A stretch of 64,000 bases of DNA, taken from assembly GCF_022513565.1 (NCBI RefSeq), contig NZ_JAKWBE010000028.1:1-64000 (forward strand). The letters run 5' to 3'. The position numbers and the translations under genes were made by a program. The stretch comes from Streptomyces gilvus (GTDB lineage Bacteria; Actinomycetota; Actinomycetes; Streptomycetales; Streptomycetaceae). Shown piece by piece: positions 34,139 to 43,304 of the stretch; the stretch's first letter is position 1, and every line of letters starts with the position of its first letter. A model generated the notes under the pieces. It did no database searches. It was not told the origin of the DNA and saw nothing but the letters and a program-made list of their open reading frames with translations.

Positions 34139-34169
34139 CTGAGGGGGCGGGACGCACCCGCCCCCTCAG
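34139..34169 (-). terminator. intra-operon hairpin between atpD and atpC
   Basis: Perfect 13-bp arms, CTGAGGGGGCGGG and CCCGCCCCCTCAG, around a 5-base loop, 16 bp after the atpD stop. It has no T-tract on the leftward strand. It may be a partial terminator or a 3'-end stabiliser that sets epsilon below the other subunits. Confidence 0.65.
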
Positions 34170-34184
34170 ATGAACTCAGGGAGT

Positions 34185-35621
34185 TCAGGAGACGCCCAGC
34201 TCCTTGGCGTTGGCCTTGAGGTCCTCGATGCCACCGCACAGGAAGAACGCCTGCTCCGGGAAGTGGTCGTAGTCGCCGTCGATGATCGCGTTGAAGGCCG
34301 CGATCGACTCGTCCAGCGGGACGTCCGACCCGTCGACGCCGGTGAACTGCTTGGCGACGTGGGTGTTCTGGGACAGGAAGCGCTCCACGCGACGGGCACG
34401 GTGGACGACGAGCTTGTCCTCCTCGCCGAGCTCGTCGATACCGAGGATCGCGATGATGTCCTGGAGGTCCTTGTACTTCTGGAGGACCGTCTTGACGCGC
34501 ATCGCGGTCTCGTAGTGGTCCGCCGCGATGTAGCGCGGGTCCAGGATGCGGGACGTGGAGTCCAGCGGGTCCACGGCCGGGTAGATGCCCTTCTCGGAGA
34601 TCGGACGGGAGAGCACCGTCGTCGCGTCGAGGTGGGCGAAGGTGGTGGCCGGGGCCGGGTCGGTCAGGTCGTCCGCGGGGACGTAGATCGCCTGCATCGA
34701 GGTGATCGAGTGACCACGGGTCGAGGTGATGCGCTCCTGGAGGAGACCCATCTCGTCGGCCAGGTTCGGCTGGTAGCCCACCGCGGAGGGCATACGGCCG
34801 AGCAGGGTCGACACCTCGGAACCGGCCTGCGTGAAGCGGAAGATGTTGTCGATGAAGAACAGCACGTCCTGCTTCTGCACATCGCGGAAGTACTCCGCCA
34901 TGGTCAGACCCGCGAGGGCCACGCGCAGACGGGTGCCCGGGGGCTCGTCCATCTGACCGAAGACCAGCGCGGTCTTGTCGATGACGCCCGAGTCGGCCAT
35001 CTCCTCGATGAGGTCGTTGCCCTCACGGGTGCGCTCACCGACACCGGCGAACACGGAGACACCGTCGTGGTTGTTGGCGACGCGGTAGATCATCTCCTGG
35101 ATGAGCACCGTCTTGCCGACGCCGGCGCCACCGAACAGGCCGATCTTTCCACCCTTGACGTACGGGGTGAGGAGGTCGATGACCTTGACGCCGGTCTCGA
35201 ACATCTCGGTCTTCGACTCGAGCTCGTCGAAGTTCGGGGCCTTGCGGTGGATGGACCAGCGCTCGCCCTCGTACTGCTCGTCGACGTTCAGCACCTCACC
35301 GAGGGTGTTGAACACCTTGCCCTTGGTGAAGTCGCCGACCGGGACGGTGATGCCCGTGCCGGTGTCGGTGACGGCGGCCTGGCGGACCAGACCGTCGGTG
35401 GGCTGCATGGAGATGGTGCGGACCAGGCCGTCACCCAGGTGCTGGGCGACCTCCAGGGTCAGCGTCTTCTTCTCGCCCTCGTTCGCCGGGTCGGCGACCT
35501 CGACGTGCAGAGCGTTGTAGATGTCCGGCATCGCGTCGACGGGGAACTCCACGTCGACGACCGGGCCGATGACCCGGGCGACGCGGCCCGTGGCCGTCGC
35601 GGTCTCAACAGTGGCGGTCAT
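34185..35621 (-). CDS. atpD: ATP synthase beta subunit
   Basis: The 478-residue catalytic subunit of F1. The P-loop is GGAGVGKTV, the catalytic Glu region is VFAGVGERTREGND, and the beta-subunit signature PSAVGYQPNL follows. The C-terminal DELSEED-like motif is GIDELGEEDKLVV. Length is normal. The start overlaps the atpG stop by one base (TAATG). Three beta subunits alternate with three alpha subunits and make ATP at the membrane. Confidence 0.98.
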   Translation of the reverse strand: MTATVETATATGRVARVIGPVVDVEFPVDAMPDIYNALHVEVADPANEGEKKTLTLEVAQHLGDGLVRTISMQPTDGLVRQAAVTDTGTGITVPVGDFTKGKVFNTLGEVLNVDEQYEGERWSIHRKAPNFDELESKTEMFETGVKVIDLLTPYVKGGKIGLFGGAGVGKTVLIQEMIYRVANNHDGVSVFAGVGERTREGNDLIEEMADSGVIDKTALVFGQMDEPPGTRLRVALAGLTMAEYFRDVQKQDVLFFIDNIFRFTQAGSEVSTLLGRMPSAVGYQPNLADEMGLLQERITSTRGHSITSMQAIYVPADDLTDPAPATTFAHLDATTVLSRPISEKGIYPAVDPLDSTSRILDPRYIAADHYETAMRVKTVLQKYKDLQDIIAILGIDELGEEDKLVVHRARRVERFLSQNTHVAKQFTGVDGSDVPLDESIAAFNAIIDGDYDHFPEQAFFLCGGIEDLKANAKELGVS

Positions 35622-36538
35622 TAGCGGTCACTCCCCGCGGTCGCGTCGGCCAGGGCTGCGGAGCCACCGACGATCTCGCTGATTTCCTGGGTGATTTCGG
35701 CCTGGCGGGCCGCGTTGGCAAGTCGGGAGAGCGTGGTGATGAGCTCTCCCGCGTTGTCGGTGGCCGACTTCATCGCGCGGCGCGTGGCGGCGTGCTTGGA
35801 GGCAGCCGACTGGAGCAGCGCGTTGTAGATACGGCTCTCGACGTAGCGCGGCAGCAGGGCGTCGAGGACGTCCTCGGCCGACGGCTCGAAGTCGTACAGC
35901 GGAAGGATCTCGCCCTTGGGGGCTGCCTCCTTCGCCACCTCTTCGAGGCTGAGCGGGAGCAGACGGTCGTCGAGGGCCGTCTGCGTCATCATCGACACGA
36001 ACTCGGTGAAGACGATGTGGAGTTCATCCACGCCGCCCTCGGCCGTCTCCGTCTCGATGGCCTCGATCAGCGGACCCGCGACCTTCTTGGCGTCCGCGTA
36101 CGTGGGCTCGTCGGTGAAGCCCGCCCACGACTCCACGACCTTGCGCTCGCGGAAGTTGTAGTGAGCCAGACCGCGGCGGCCGACGATGTACGTGTCGACC
36201 TCCTTGCCCTCGGCCTCGAGACGCTCGGTCAGCTGCTCCGCCACCTTGATGGCGTTGGAGTTGAAGGCGCCGGCGAGACCACGGTCGCTCGTCAGGAGCA
36301 GCACCGCGGACCGCGTGACCGTCTCGGCCTGGGTGGTCAGCGGGTGCTTGGTGTTCGAGCCGGTACCGACCGCCGTGACCGCGCGGGTGAGCTCGGTCGC
36401 GTACGGCGTGGAGGCCGCCACCTTGCGCTGCGCCTTGACGACACGCGAGGCGGCGATCATCTCCATCGCCTTGGTGATCTTCTTGGTCGCGGTGACGGAT
36501 CGGATGCGACGCTTGTAGACCCGGAGCTGGGCTCCCAT
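35621..36538 (-). CDS. atpG: ATP synthase gamma subunit
   Basis: The 305-residue central shaft of F1. Both conserved ends are present: GAQLRVYKRRIRSVTATKKI, TKAMEMIAASRV at the N-terminus, and SATDNAGELITTLSRLANAARQAEITQEI near the C-terminus, which form the rotating coiled coil. It lies 21 bp after atpA and overlaps atpD by one base. Confidence 0.98.
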   Translation of the reverse strand: MGAQLRVYKRRIRSVTATKKITKAMEMIAASRVVKAQRKVAASTPYATELTRAVTAVGTGSNTKHPLTTQAETVTRSAVLLLTSDRGLAGAFNSNAIKVAEQLTERLEAEGKEVDTYIVGRRGLAHYNFRERKVVESWAGFTDEPTYADAKKVAGPLIEAIETETAEGGVDELHIVFTEFVSMMTQTALDDRLLPLSLEEVAKEAAPKGEILPLYDFEPSAEDVLDALLPRYVESRIYNALLQSAASKHAATRRAMKSATDNAGELITTLSRLANAARQAEITQEISEIVGGSAALADATAGSDR

Positions 36539-36559
36539 GAGTCAGGTCCCTTCCTTACG

Positions 36560-38149
36560 TCACTTGGCCGCGGCCGGGGCGTCCTCGCCGAGAAGCTTGC
36601 CGTCCGAGGTCTCGAACTGCTTCTTGAACTCGGCGATCGCGTCGGCGACAGCGGTGAGGGTGTCGTCCGACATCTTGCCGCCCTCCTTGATGGAGGTCAT
36701 GAGGCCCTGCTCCTTGCGGTGCAGGTACTCGAGCAGCTCCTTCTCGAAGCGACGGATGTCGGCGACCGGGACGTCGTCCATCTTGCCGGTGGTGCCGGCC
36801 CAGACGGAGACGACCTGGTTCTCGGTCGGCATCGGCTGGTACTGCGGCTGCTTGAGCAGCTCGACCAGTCGCTGACCACGCTCCAGCTGGGACTTCGACG
36901 CGGCGTCCAGGTCGGAACCGAAGGCGGCGAAGGCCTCCAGCTCGCGGTACTGGGCGAGGTCGAGACGGAGGCGGCCGGAGACCTGCTTCATCGCCTTGTG
37001 CTGCGCGGAACCACCGACTCGGGAGACGGAGATACCGACGTTCAGCGCGGGCCGCTGACCGGCGTTGAACAGGTCCGACTCCAGGAAGCACTGGCCGTCG
37101 GTGATGGAGATGACGTTGGTCGGGATGAACGCCGAGACGTCGTTGGCCTTGGTCTCGACGATGGGCAGACCCGTCATCGAGCCGGCGCCCATGTCGTCGG
37201 AGAGCTTCGCGCAGCGCTCCAGCAGACGGGAGTGCAGGTAGAAGACGTCACCCGGGTAGGCCTCACGGCCCGGCGGACGGCGCAGCAGCAGCGACACGGC
37301 GCGGTAGGCGTCGGCCTGCTTCGACAGGTCGTCGAAGATGATGAGGACGTGCTTGCCCTCGTACATCCACTGCTGACCGATGGCCGAACCGGTGTACGGC
37401 GCAAGGTACTTGAAGCCGGCCGGGTCGGACGCCGGGGCGGCGACGATGGTCGTGTACTCCAGCGCGCCGGCCTCGTCGAGGGCGCCACGCACGGAGGCGA
37501 TGGTCGAGCCCTTCTGGCCGATGGCGACGTAGACGCAGCGGACCTGCTTCTTCGGGTCGCCCGAGCGCCAGTTGTCACGCTGGTTGATGATCGTGTCGAC
37601 GGCCAGGGCGGTCTTGCCGGTCTGGCGGTCGCCGATGATCAGCTGACGCTGGCCACGGCCGATCGGGGTCATCGCGTCGACGGCCTTGTAGCCGGTCTCC
37701 ATCGGCTCGTGCACCGACTTACGGGCCATGACGCCCGGAGCCTGCAGCTCGAGGGCGCGGCGGCCGGACGTCTCGATCTCGCCGAGGCCGTCGATCGGGT
37801 TGCCGAGCGGGTCGACGACGCGGCCGAGGTAGCCCTCGCCGACGGCCACGGAGAGCACCTCACCGGTGCGCTGCACCGGCTGCCCCTCCTCGATACCGCT
37901 GAACTCACCGAGGACGATGGCGCCGATCTCGCGCTCTTCCAGGTTCAGCGCGAGGCCGAGGGTGCCGTCCTCGAACTTCAGCAGTTCGTTGGCCATGGCC
38001 GAGGGCAGGCCCTCGACCTTCGCGATGCCGTCGCCGGCAAGGGTGACCGTACCGACCTCCTCGCGCGAGGCCGCGTCCGGCTTGTACGACTGGACGAAGT
38101 TCTCCAGCGCGTCCCGGATCTCCTCCGGCCGGATCGTGAGCTCCGCCAT
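36560..38149 (-). CDS. atpA: ATP synthase alpha subunit
   Basis: The 529-residue non-catalytic nucleotide-binding subunit of F1. The P-loop is GDRQTGKTA, with the alpha-signature PALNVGISVSRVGGSAQ downstream. The start MAELTIRPEEIRDALENFVQ at 38149 is the conserved N-terminus; a frame-extended start at 38242 lies in the gap after atpH. The 154-bp gap upstream contains an 8-bp repeat array and an inverted G/C-rich stretch and may hold an internal promoter. Confidence 0.98.
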   Translation of the reverse strand: MAELTIRPEEIRDALENFVQSYKPDAASREEVGTVTLAGDGIAKVEGLPSAMANELLKFEDGTLGLALNLEEREIGAIVLGEFSGIEEGQPVQRTGEVLSVAVGEGYLGRVVDPLGNPIDGLGEIETSGRRALELQAPGVMARKSVHEPMETGYKAVDAMTPIGRGQRQLIIGDRQTGKTALAVDTIINQRDNWRSGDPKKQVRCVYVAIGQKGSTIASVRGALDEAGALEYTTIVAAPASDPAGFKYLAPYTGSAIGQQWMYEGKHVLIIFDDLSKQADAYRAVSLLLRRPPGREAYPGDVFYLHSRLLERCAKLSDDMGAGSMTGLPIVETKANDVSAFIPTNVISITDGQCFLESDLFNAGQRPALNVGISVSRVGGSAQHKAMKQVSGRLRLDLAQYRELEAFAAFGSDLDAASKSQLERGQRLVELLKQPQYQPMPTENQVVSVWAGTTGKMDDVPVADIRRFEKELLEYLHRKEQGLMTSIKEGGKMSDDTLTAVADAIAEFKKQFETSDGKLLGEDAPAAAK

Positions 38150-38258
38150 CTGGGTTCCCTGCTCTCCTTGTTGGGCCCGAAGTTTCAACTTGGGGGGATG
38201 GGGACTCCCCCTCAAAGAAGGTGAATCCTCTGCACGACCCAACCGGGCCGTAGGTACG

Positions 38259-38290
38259 TACTGCTGTATTGCTGTACTGCTGTTCTGCTT
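38259..38290. repeat. 8-bp tandem repeat, four units, between atpH and atpA
   Basis: TACTGCTG, TATTGCTG, TACTGCTG and TTCTGCTT follow each other without gaps from 38259 to 38290, starting 14 bp beyond the atpH stop. The array is in the only long gap in the middle of the atp operon. Confidence 0.85.
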
Positions 38291-38303
38291 ATGAAGTTGC
38301 TGC

Positions 38304-39119
38304 TCAGCCCGCCAGGCGGCGGCCGGCGTCCGCGATGCGGTCCGCGATCGAGCCGTTGATGACCTCGTCGCCGACCTGCACCCGGATGCCGCCGACGACC
38401 TCGGGGTCGACGTCGATGTTGAGGTGCATCGTGTGGCCGTAGAGCTTCGCGAGAGCGGCGCCCAGGCGCTGCTTCTGCGTGTCGCTCAGCGGCACCGCCG
38501 AGGTGACCACGGCGACCAGGCGCTCCCGGCGCTCGGCGGCGAGCTTGGACAGGGACTCCAGTCCCGACTCCAGGCTACGTCCCCGCGGCGCGGTCACAAG
38601 GCGCGTCACAAGACGCTCTGTCGACGCGACGGCCCGGCCGCCGAGCAGCCGGTGCAGCAGCTCGATCTTGGCGGCGGTGGTCGCGGCGCGGTCGGTGAGC
38701 GCGGCGCGCAGCTCGGTGTTGGAGGAGACGATCCGCCCGAAGCGGAACAGCTCGTCCTCGACGTCGTCGAGCGCACCACGCTTCTGCGCGGCGGTGAGCT
38801 CGGCGGTGTTGGCCAGCTCCTCCAGCGCGTCCACCAGGTCGCGCGACTGCGACCAGCGGGAGCGCACCATGCCGGAGACGAGGTCGACGCTCTGGCCGCC
38901 GACCTGCCCGCCGAGCAGCCGCTGGGCCAGCTCGGCCTTGGCCTCACCGGCCTGCGCCGGGTCGGTCAGGACCCGACGCAGCGACACCTCGCGGTCGAGC
39001 AGCGCGGTGACGGCGGCCAGCTCGTCGGCGAGCTTCGTCGCGTCGGCGGACGTGGAGTCCGTCAGCGCGTCGAGACGCTCGCGTGCGGCTGCCAGGGCCT
39101 CGCGGCTCGCTCCGTTCAT
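38304..39119 (-). CDS. atpH: ATP synthase delta subunit
   Basis: The 271-residue stator subunit that joins the b-subunit stalk to the top of F1. Actinobacterial delta is long (about 270) compared with about 180 in most bacteria, and this one fits. The family motif near the C-terminus is LYGHTMHLNIDVDPEVVGGI RVQVGDEVINGSI-like. The ATG overlaps the atpF stop (ATGA), so the two stalk proteins are translationally coupled. Confidence 0.96.
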   Translation of the reverse strand: MNGASREALAAARERLDALTDSTSADATKLADELAAVTALLDREVSLRRVLTDPAQAGEAKAELAQRLLGGQVGGQSVDLVSGMVRSRWSQSRDLVDALEELANTAELTAAQKRGALDDVEDELFRFGRIVSSNTELRAALTDRAATTAAKIELLHRLLGGRAVASTERLVTRLVTAPRGRSLESGLESLSKLAAERRERLVAVVTSAVPLSDTQKQRLGAALAKLYGHTMHLNIDVDPEVVGGIRVQVGDEVINGSIADRIADAGRRLAG

Positions 39120-39664
39120 CGGGTGGCCTCGGCCTTCTCCTCGAGCTCGTCGAGGAAGCGGTCGATGACACGGCTCTGGCGGGCGTGGTCCTCGAGGGAC
39201 TCGCCGACGAGCTTGCCGGCCAGTTCGGTCGCGAGGTGACCGACGTCCTGCCGCAGCGCGGACGCGGCGGCCTTGCGGTCGGCCTCGATCTGCGCGTGAC
39301 CGGCGGCGACGATCTCCTCGCGCTGCCGCTGGCCCTCGGCGCGCATCTCGGCGATGAGGGCGGCACCCTGCTCCTGCGCCTCCTGGCGCAGACGCGCGGC
39401 CTCGTGCCGGGCCTCGGCGAGCTGGGCCTTGTACTGCTCGAGAACGCTCTGGGCCTCGACCTGAGCCGCCTCGGCCTTCTCGATGCCACCTTCGATCGCC
39501 TCGCGGCGCTCCTCCAGAACCTTGTTGATGTTCGGGAGCAGCTTCTTCCAGAAGAAGAAGAACACGATGGCGAAGGCGATGGCGCCGACAAGCAGTTCGG
39601 GGCCCGGCGGGACGAGGGGGTTCTGCTTCTCCTCGGCCGCCAGCTGAACCAGGTTGGCGATCAC
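39116..39664 (-). CDS. atpF: ATP synthase b subunit
   Basis: The 182-residue peripheral stalk subunit of Fo. One N-terminal membrane helix (ELLVGAIAFAIVFFFFWKKL) is followed by a long charged helix (NINKVLEERREAIEGGIEKA and onward) that dimerises and reaches delta. The start is GTG (IANLVQLAAEEKQNPLVPPG) with an AAAGG site. It lies 39 bp after atpE. Confidence 0.97.
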   Translation of the reverse strand: MIANLVQLAAEEKQNPLVPPGPELLVGAIAFAIVFFFFWKKLLPNINKVLEERREAIEGGIEKAEAAQVEAQSVLEQYKAQLAEARHEAARLRQEAQEQGAALIAEMRAEGQRQREEIVAAGHAQIEADRKAAASALRQDVGHLATELAGKLVGESLEDHARQSRVIDRFLDELEEKAEATR

Positions 39665-39703
39665 ATCAGTGCCTTTCGTCGATACGTGTCGGAGTAAGAG
39701 GTC

Positions 39704-39943
39704 TTACTGACCGAACACGAACGGCATAACGATGCCGATGAGGGCGAGCGCCTCACAGAAGGCGAAGCCCAGGATCTGGTTGGCGCGGATCAGACCGGCC
39801 GCCTCGGGCTGACGGGCCAGGGCCTGGGTGCCGTTACCGAAGATGATGCCGATACCGATGCCGGGGCCGATGGCCGCGAGGCCGTAACCGATGGAGCCGA
39901 GGGAACCGGAGACGCCGGCGGCGAGGTCGATGGCAGCGGACAT
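39704..39943 (-). CDS. atpE: ATP synthase c subunit
   Basis: A 79-residue two-helix proteolipid that forms the rotor ring of Fo. Helix 1 carries the GIGIGIIFGNG glycine pattern; the polar loop reads ALARQPEAAG; helix 2 contains the proton-carrying Glu in ILGFAFCEALALIGIVMPFV. AAGGAAG precedes the ATG. The small size is normal. Confidence 0.98.
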   Translation of the reverse strand: MSAAIDLAAGVSGSLGSIGYGLAAIGPGIGIGIIFGNGTQALARQPEAAGLIRANQILGFAFCEALALIGIVMPFVFGQ

Positions 39944-40019
39944 GCCGTTTCTTCCTTCTCTTTTACGGACCGGTGGGGGTTGGCCACCGGACGACTGGTG
40001 GGGGTGGTGCGGACGGTGC

Positions 40020-40838
40020 TCAGTGGTGCTCGGCGAGAGCGCCCTGAACGTAGGAGCAGGCCAGCAGCACGAACACGTACGCCTGGACGGCCTGGACGAA
40101 GAGCTCGAACATCACCATCACGATGGTCATCACGAAGGAGACCGCGGCGCCGGGGATCAGCCAGCTGTTGAGCAGGTACCAGCTGGCGACGGTGAACATC
40201 ACCAGCAGCAGGTGACCGGCGAACATGTTGGCGAAGAGTCGGACCGCGTGCGTGAACGGGCGGACGATGACGTTCGAGAAGAACTCGATGACGACCACGA
40301 GCGGCAGCACCGCGCCGAGCGAGGCGTCGTAACCGGTGATGTTCTTGAAGCCGCCGGCGAAACCGTGCTTCTTGAAGGTCAGCGGCAGCCAGGTCAGGTA
40401 CACGACCGCGGCGAGCACGGCCGGGTAGGCGATGATCGACGAGACCGGGAACTGGGCCAGCGGGATCACCGACCAGATGTTCGCGATCCAGATGAAGAAG
40501 AACAGCGAGACCATCAGCGGGACGTACTTCTCGCCGTCGCGCTTGCCGAGGGTCTCGTAGACGATGCCGCGGCGGACGAAGTCGTAGCCGGCCTCGCCGA
40601 CCATCTGGAGCTTGCCCGGGATCACCTTGGCCTTGCCGAAGGCCGCCGAGAAGAAGATCACGACGACCGCGGAGGTGATCAGGGCGAGCAGCATCACCTT
40701 GTTGAACTCGAACCCGCCCACCGTGAACAGGGGCTTGAACAGGAACGAGTGCAGGCCCGGAGCCGGGAAGCCACACCCGTTGTCGGACATGATCCGACAA
40801 CTCCAGTCAAAGGCGAGCTGGGTCTGGTCAGCACTCAC
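40020..40838 (-). CDS. atpB: ATP synthase a subunit
   Basis: The 272-residue proton-channel subunit of Fo with five or six membrane segments. The conserved RLFANMFAGHLLLVMF helix carries the essential Arg, and PLAQFPVSSIIAYPAVLAAV and the C-terminal LFVQAVQAYVFVLLACSYVQ are typical. The GTG at 40838 (SADQTQLAFDWSCRI) has AAGGAG seven bases upstream and is chosen over the longer frame to 40874. A 225-bp gap separates it from atpI. Confidence 0.96.
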   Translation of the reverse strand: MSADQTQLAFDWSCRIMSDNGCGFPAPGLHSFLFKPLFTVGGFEFNKVMLLALITSAVVVIFFSAAFGKAKVIPGKLQMVGEAGYDFVRRGIVYETLGKRDGEKYVPLMVSLFFFIWIANIWSVIPLAQFPVSSIIAYPAVLAAVVYLTWLPLTFKKHGFAGGFKNITGYDASLGAVLPLVVVIEFFSNVIVRPFTHAVRLFANMFAGHLLLVMFTVASWYLLNSWLIPGAAVSFVMTIVMVMFELFVQAVQAYVFVLLACSYVQGALAEHH

Positions 40839-41063
40839 CACGGGCTCCTTCGGCGTGACGCATGGGTACGGCAACCTCGTTGTGTCGGCGCGGCGCGCAG
40901 CCGCGGGTCGGCACCGGACTGGTGTTACGGATGTGGGGGCGGCTGGGGGGCTTCGAGCCTCGCGTTGCTGCAGGCGTCAGCTCGGATGCCCGCGCCCGCG
41001 ATGCCGCAGTTGGCACCGGACGATAGCAGGAGATCTCGCGCGTCCTTATCCCGGCCCTACCCC

Positions 41064-41501
41064 TCACGACGGGTGGCCCGTCTTCTCGGGCCGCTCGCTC
41101 TTCGCGGAGTCCGGATCGACGTAGAAGATCTTGGACTTCATGTGCGCACGTGCCTGGGTGGCCATCCACACGACGGTCGCGACGACGAGCGAGAGCGCGA
41201 ACGCCTTGCCGTTGAAGAGGGAGGTGCCCTTGAAGAGGGCCACGAAGATCATGAGCAGCAGGAGTTGGGCGACATAGAGCATCAGCCCCATGGCCTGGAA
41301 CAGGTGCGGGAGCGTTTTTGCCGTCCACTGCAGGACGTAGAGACCGATCCCCATGAAGAGCATCGCGAGCAGCACACCGACGGCCGCGCCGATCGCTCCC
41401 TTGCCTCCGGCCACGGCCGCGCTGACGGCGACGGCGACCACGCCGGCGGCCGCCGTGGGTACGGCGATCGGCGCCAGGTTCCGGGCGTCATTGGACGGCA
41501 T
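41064..41501 (-). CDS. atpI: ATP synthase subunit I
   Basis: A 145-residue membrane protein with four hydrophobic segments (around VPTAAAGVVAVAVSAAVAGG, AVGVLLAMLFMGIGLYVLQW, AMGLMLYVAQLLLLMIFVAL and ALSLVVATVVWMATQARAHM). It is the first gene of the atp operon and corresponds to AtpI, which helps c-ring assembly. The start MPSNDARNLAPIAVPTAAAG at 41501 is preferred over a longer frame to 41600. The operon promoter should lie in the 300-bp interval upstream. Confidence 0.88.
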   Translation of the reverse strand: MPSNDARNLAPIAVPTAAAGVVAVAVSAAVAGGKGAIGAAVGVLLAMLFMGIGLYVLQWTAKTLPHLFQAMGLMLYVAQLLLLMIFVALFKGTSLFNGKAFALSLVVATVVWMATQARAHMKSKIFYVDPDSAKSERPEKTGHPS

Positions 41502-41801
41502 GGCGGCAACTCCGCTTTCGCAGGGGGGCAGGGTGTCGTCATGGACGAGCGTAGTCCCGGGCCGAGAGGGGAACTCGCGGCCAATGGACCGTCGCATCAC
41601 GGTCCTTCGGCTCTACCCCGGGTTCTCGTGAACCGTATCACAAACTATTTGATGCGGTCTTTACCAAGACGTGTGCTCGCCGTCACACATGAGAGTGAGA
41701 GTGCGCGTCTGTGCAGAATCCGGGGTGGCTTGTCTGGTATTGGGAGGCTTTATTCCCCCACGACTTGGCAATGCTCTAGTCAGATTCTTACCTTGCCGAC
41801 G
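41502..41801 (-). promoter_or_regulatory. promoter interval of the atp operon
   Basis: About 300 bases without a gene between atpI and the glycosyltransferase gene. An AT-richer pocket at about 41630-41680, including TCACAAACTATTTGATGCGG on the plus strand, is the best candidate for the main leftward atp promoter. I cannot fix exact -35/-10 elements. Confidence 0.4.
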
Positions 41802-43154
41802 TCAGCGGGACGTTCCGGCCTTTCCCCTGTCGAGCAGCTGCGGACGGGCGCCCAGCGCCGTCGCTCCGTTGACCCCCGCCACGCCCGCCACGACCGGAGG
41901 GCAGGGCTCCGGGGCCGGCGCGGACTCGTCCGCCACCCCAACTCCCGCTTCCTGTACGGGCGTAGAGGCGGCACGGGCCAGCGCGCGGCGCCGCCGGTAG
42001 CGGGGCGGCAGGAAGGCCTCGGCCCACCGCGGGGCACGCGGCGTGAAGCGCGGCAGCAGAAGCAGCACGAGACCGATCGCGCTGAGGAACACGATGCCGA
42101 GCACGATCCACATTGACGCGGAGTTGACCGAGTAGGCGAGCGCCCCGAAGGCGATCAGCGCCGACCAGAAGTACATGATCAGCACGGCCCGGCTGTGCGA
42201 GTGGCCGATCTCCAGCAGCCGGTGGTGCAGATGGCCGCGGTCGGCGGCGAAGGGCGACTGACCGCGCCAGGTGCGGCGCACGATCGCGAGGACCAGGTCG
42301 GCGGTGGGCACCGCGATGATCGTCAGCGGCAGCAGCAGCGGGATGTAGACCGGCACCGTCTGGTGCACGGCCGCCTTCTCGGAGCCGACGAACAGCTTCA
42401 GCGCGTCCGGGTCGACCTGTCCCGTGATGGAGATCGCGCCGGCGGCCAGGACGAGCCCGATCAGCATCGAGCCGGAGTCGCCCATGAAGATCCGCGCCGG
42501 ATGCATGTTGTGCGGCAGGAAGCCGATGCACATGCCCATCAGGATCGCCGAGAACAGCGTGGCCGGGGCGGCGGCCTCGACGCCGTACGAGTACCAGATG
42601 CGGTAGGCGTACAGGAAGAACGCGGCGGCCGCGATGCACACCATGCCGGAGGCGAGGCCGTCGAGACCGTCGACGAAGTTCACCGCGTTGATCGTGATGA
42701 CGACGAGGGCGACCGTCAGCAGGGTGCCCTGCCACTGGGTCAGCGCCACGTTGCCGACGCCCGGGATGGGCAGCCACAGGATCGTCAGGCCCTGCATGAC
42801 CATCACGCCGGCCGCGATCATCTGGCCGCCGAGCTTGATCAGGGCGTCGATCTCGAACTTGTCGTCCAGGACGCCGATCAGCCAGATCAGCGCGGCGCCG
42901 GAGAGCAGCGCCCGCGGCTCGTTCGACTTCTCGAAGACCTCGTTGAGGTTGGTCAGATGGTCCGCGACGAGCAGACCGGCGCACAGCCCGAAGAACATCG
43001 CGATACCGCCGAGCCGCGGAGTCGGTTCCCGGTGCACGTCACGGGCCCTGATCTCCGGCATCGCTCCGGCCACGATCGCGAACTTCCGTACCGGCCCTGT
43101 CAGCAGATACGTCACCGCGGCCGTGACGCAGAGCGTCAGCAGGTATTCACGCAC
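41802..43154 (-). CDS. WecA/TagO-type polyprenyl-phosphate sugar-1-phosphate transferase
   Basis: A 450-residue membrane enzyme of the MraY/WecA superfamily. It would transfer GlcNAc-1-phosphate (or a similar sugar) from UDP-sugar to undecaprenyl phosphate, starting teichoic acid or other cell-wall glycan synthesis. About 11 membrane segments are seen. Catalytic motifs are the LIGVLDDKFEID acidic pair, NAVNFVDGLDGLASGMV, and the cytoplasmic RGHLHHRLLEIGHS histidine motif. The GTG at 43154 has a GGGGAAG site. A roughly 80-residue Ala/Pro-rich tail follows the last membrane helix. It precedes the atp operon on the same strand. Confidence 0.92.
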   Translation of the reverse strand: MREYLLTLCVTAAVTYLLTGPVRKFAIVAGAMPEIRARDVHREPTPRLGGIAMFFGLCAGLLVADHLTNLNEVFEKSNEPRALLSGAALIWLIGVLDDKFEIDALIKLGGQMIAAGVMVMQGLTILWLPIPGVGNVALTQWQGTLLTVALVVITINAVNFVDGLDGLASGMVCIAAAAFFLYAYRIWYSYGVEAAAPATLFSAILMGMCIGFLPHNMHPARIFMGDSGSMLIGLVLAAGAISITGQVDPDALKLFVGSEKAAVHQTVPVYIPLLLPLTIIAVPTADLVLAIVRRTWRGQSPFAADRGHLHHRLLEIGHSHSRAVLIMYFWSALIAFGALAYSVNSASMWIVLGIVFLSAIGLVLLLLPRFTPRAPRWAEAFLPPRYRRRRALARAASTPVQEAGVGVADESAPAPEPCPPVVAGVAGVNGATALGARPQLLDRGKAGTSR

Positions 43155-43304
43155 GGGCTTCCCCACAGGTCTCGCTGGCCATCTCAGCCCCACACCCTAG
43201 CGATGTGCGCATAACTGTGGGGACTGCCGGGTAGCGACGATGGTTGCACGTGTGTCTGTGTCCTCAGGTTGCAACCAGGTGTACGCAGCTGCGCCTACCC
43301 CCGC

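Noticed and set aside
35792..38224. An 810-residue plus-strand frame opposite atpG/atpA
   Set aside because: Antisense shadow of highly conserved ATP synthase genes; the product is Leu/Val/Asp-rich without motifs.
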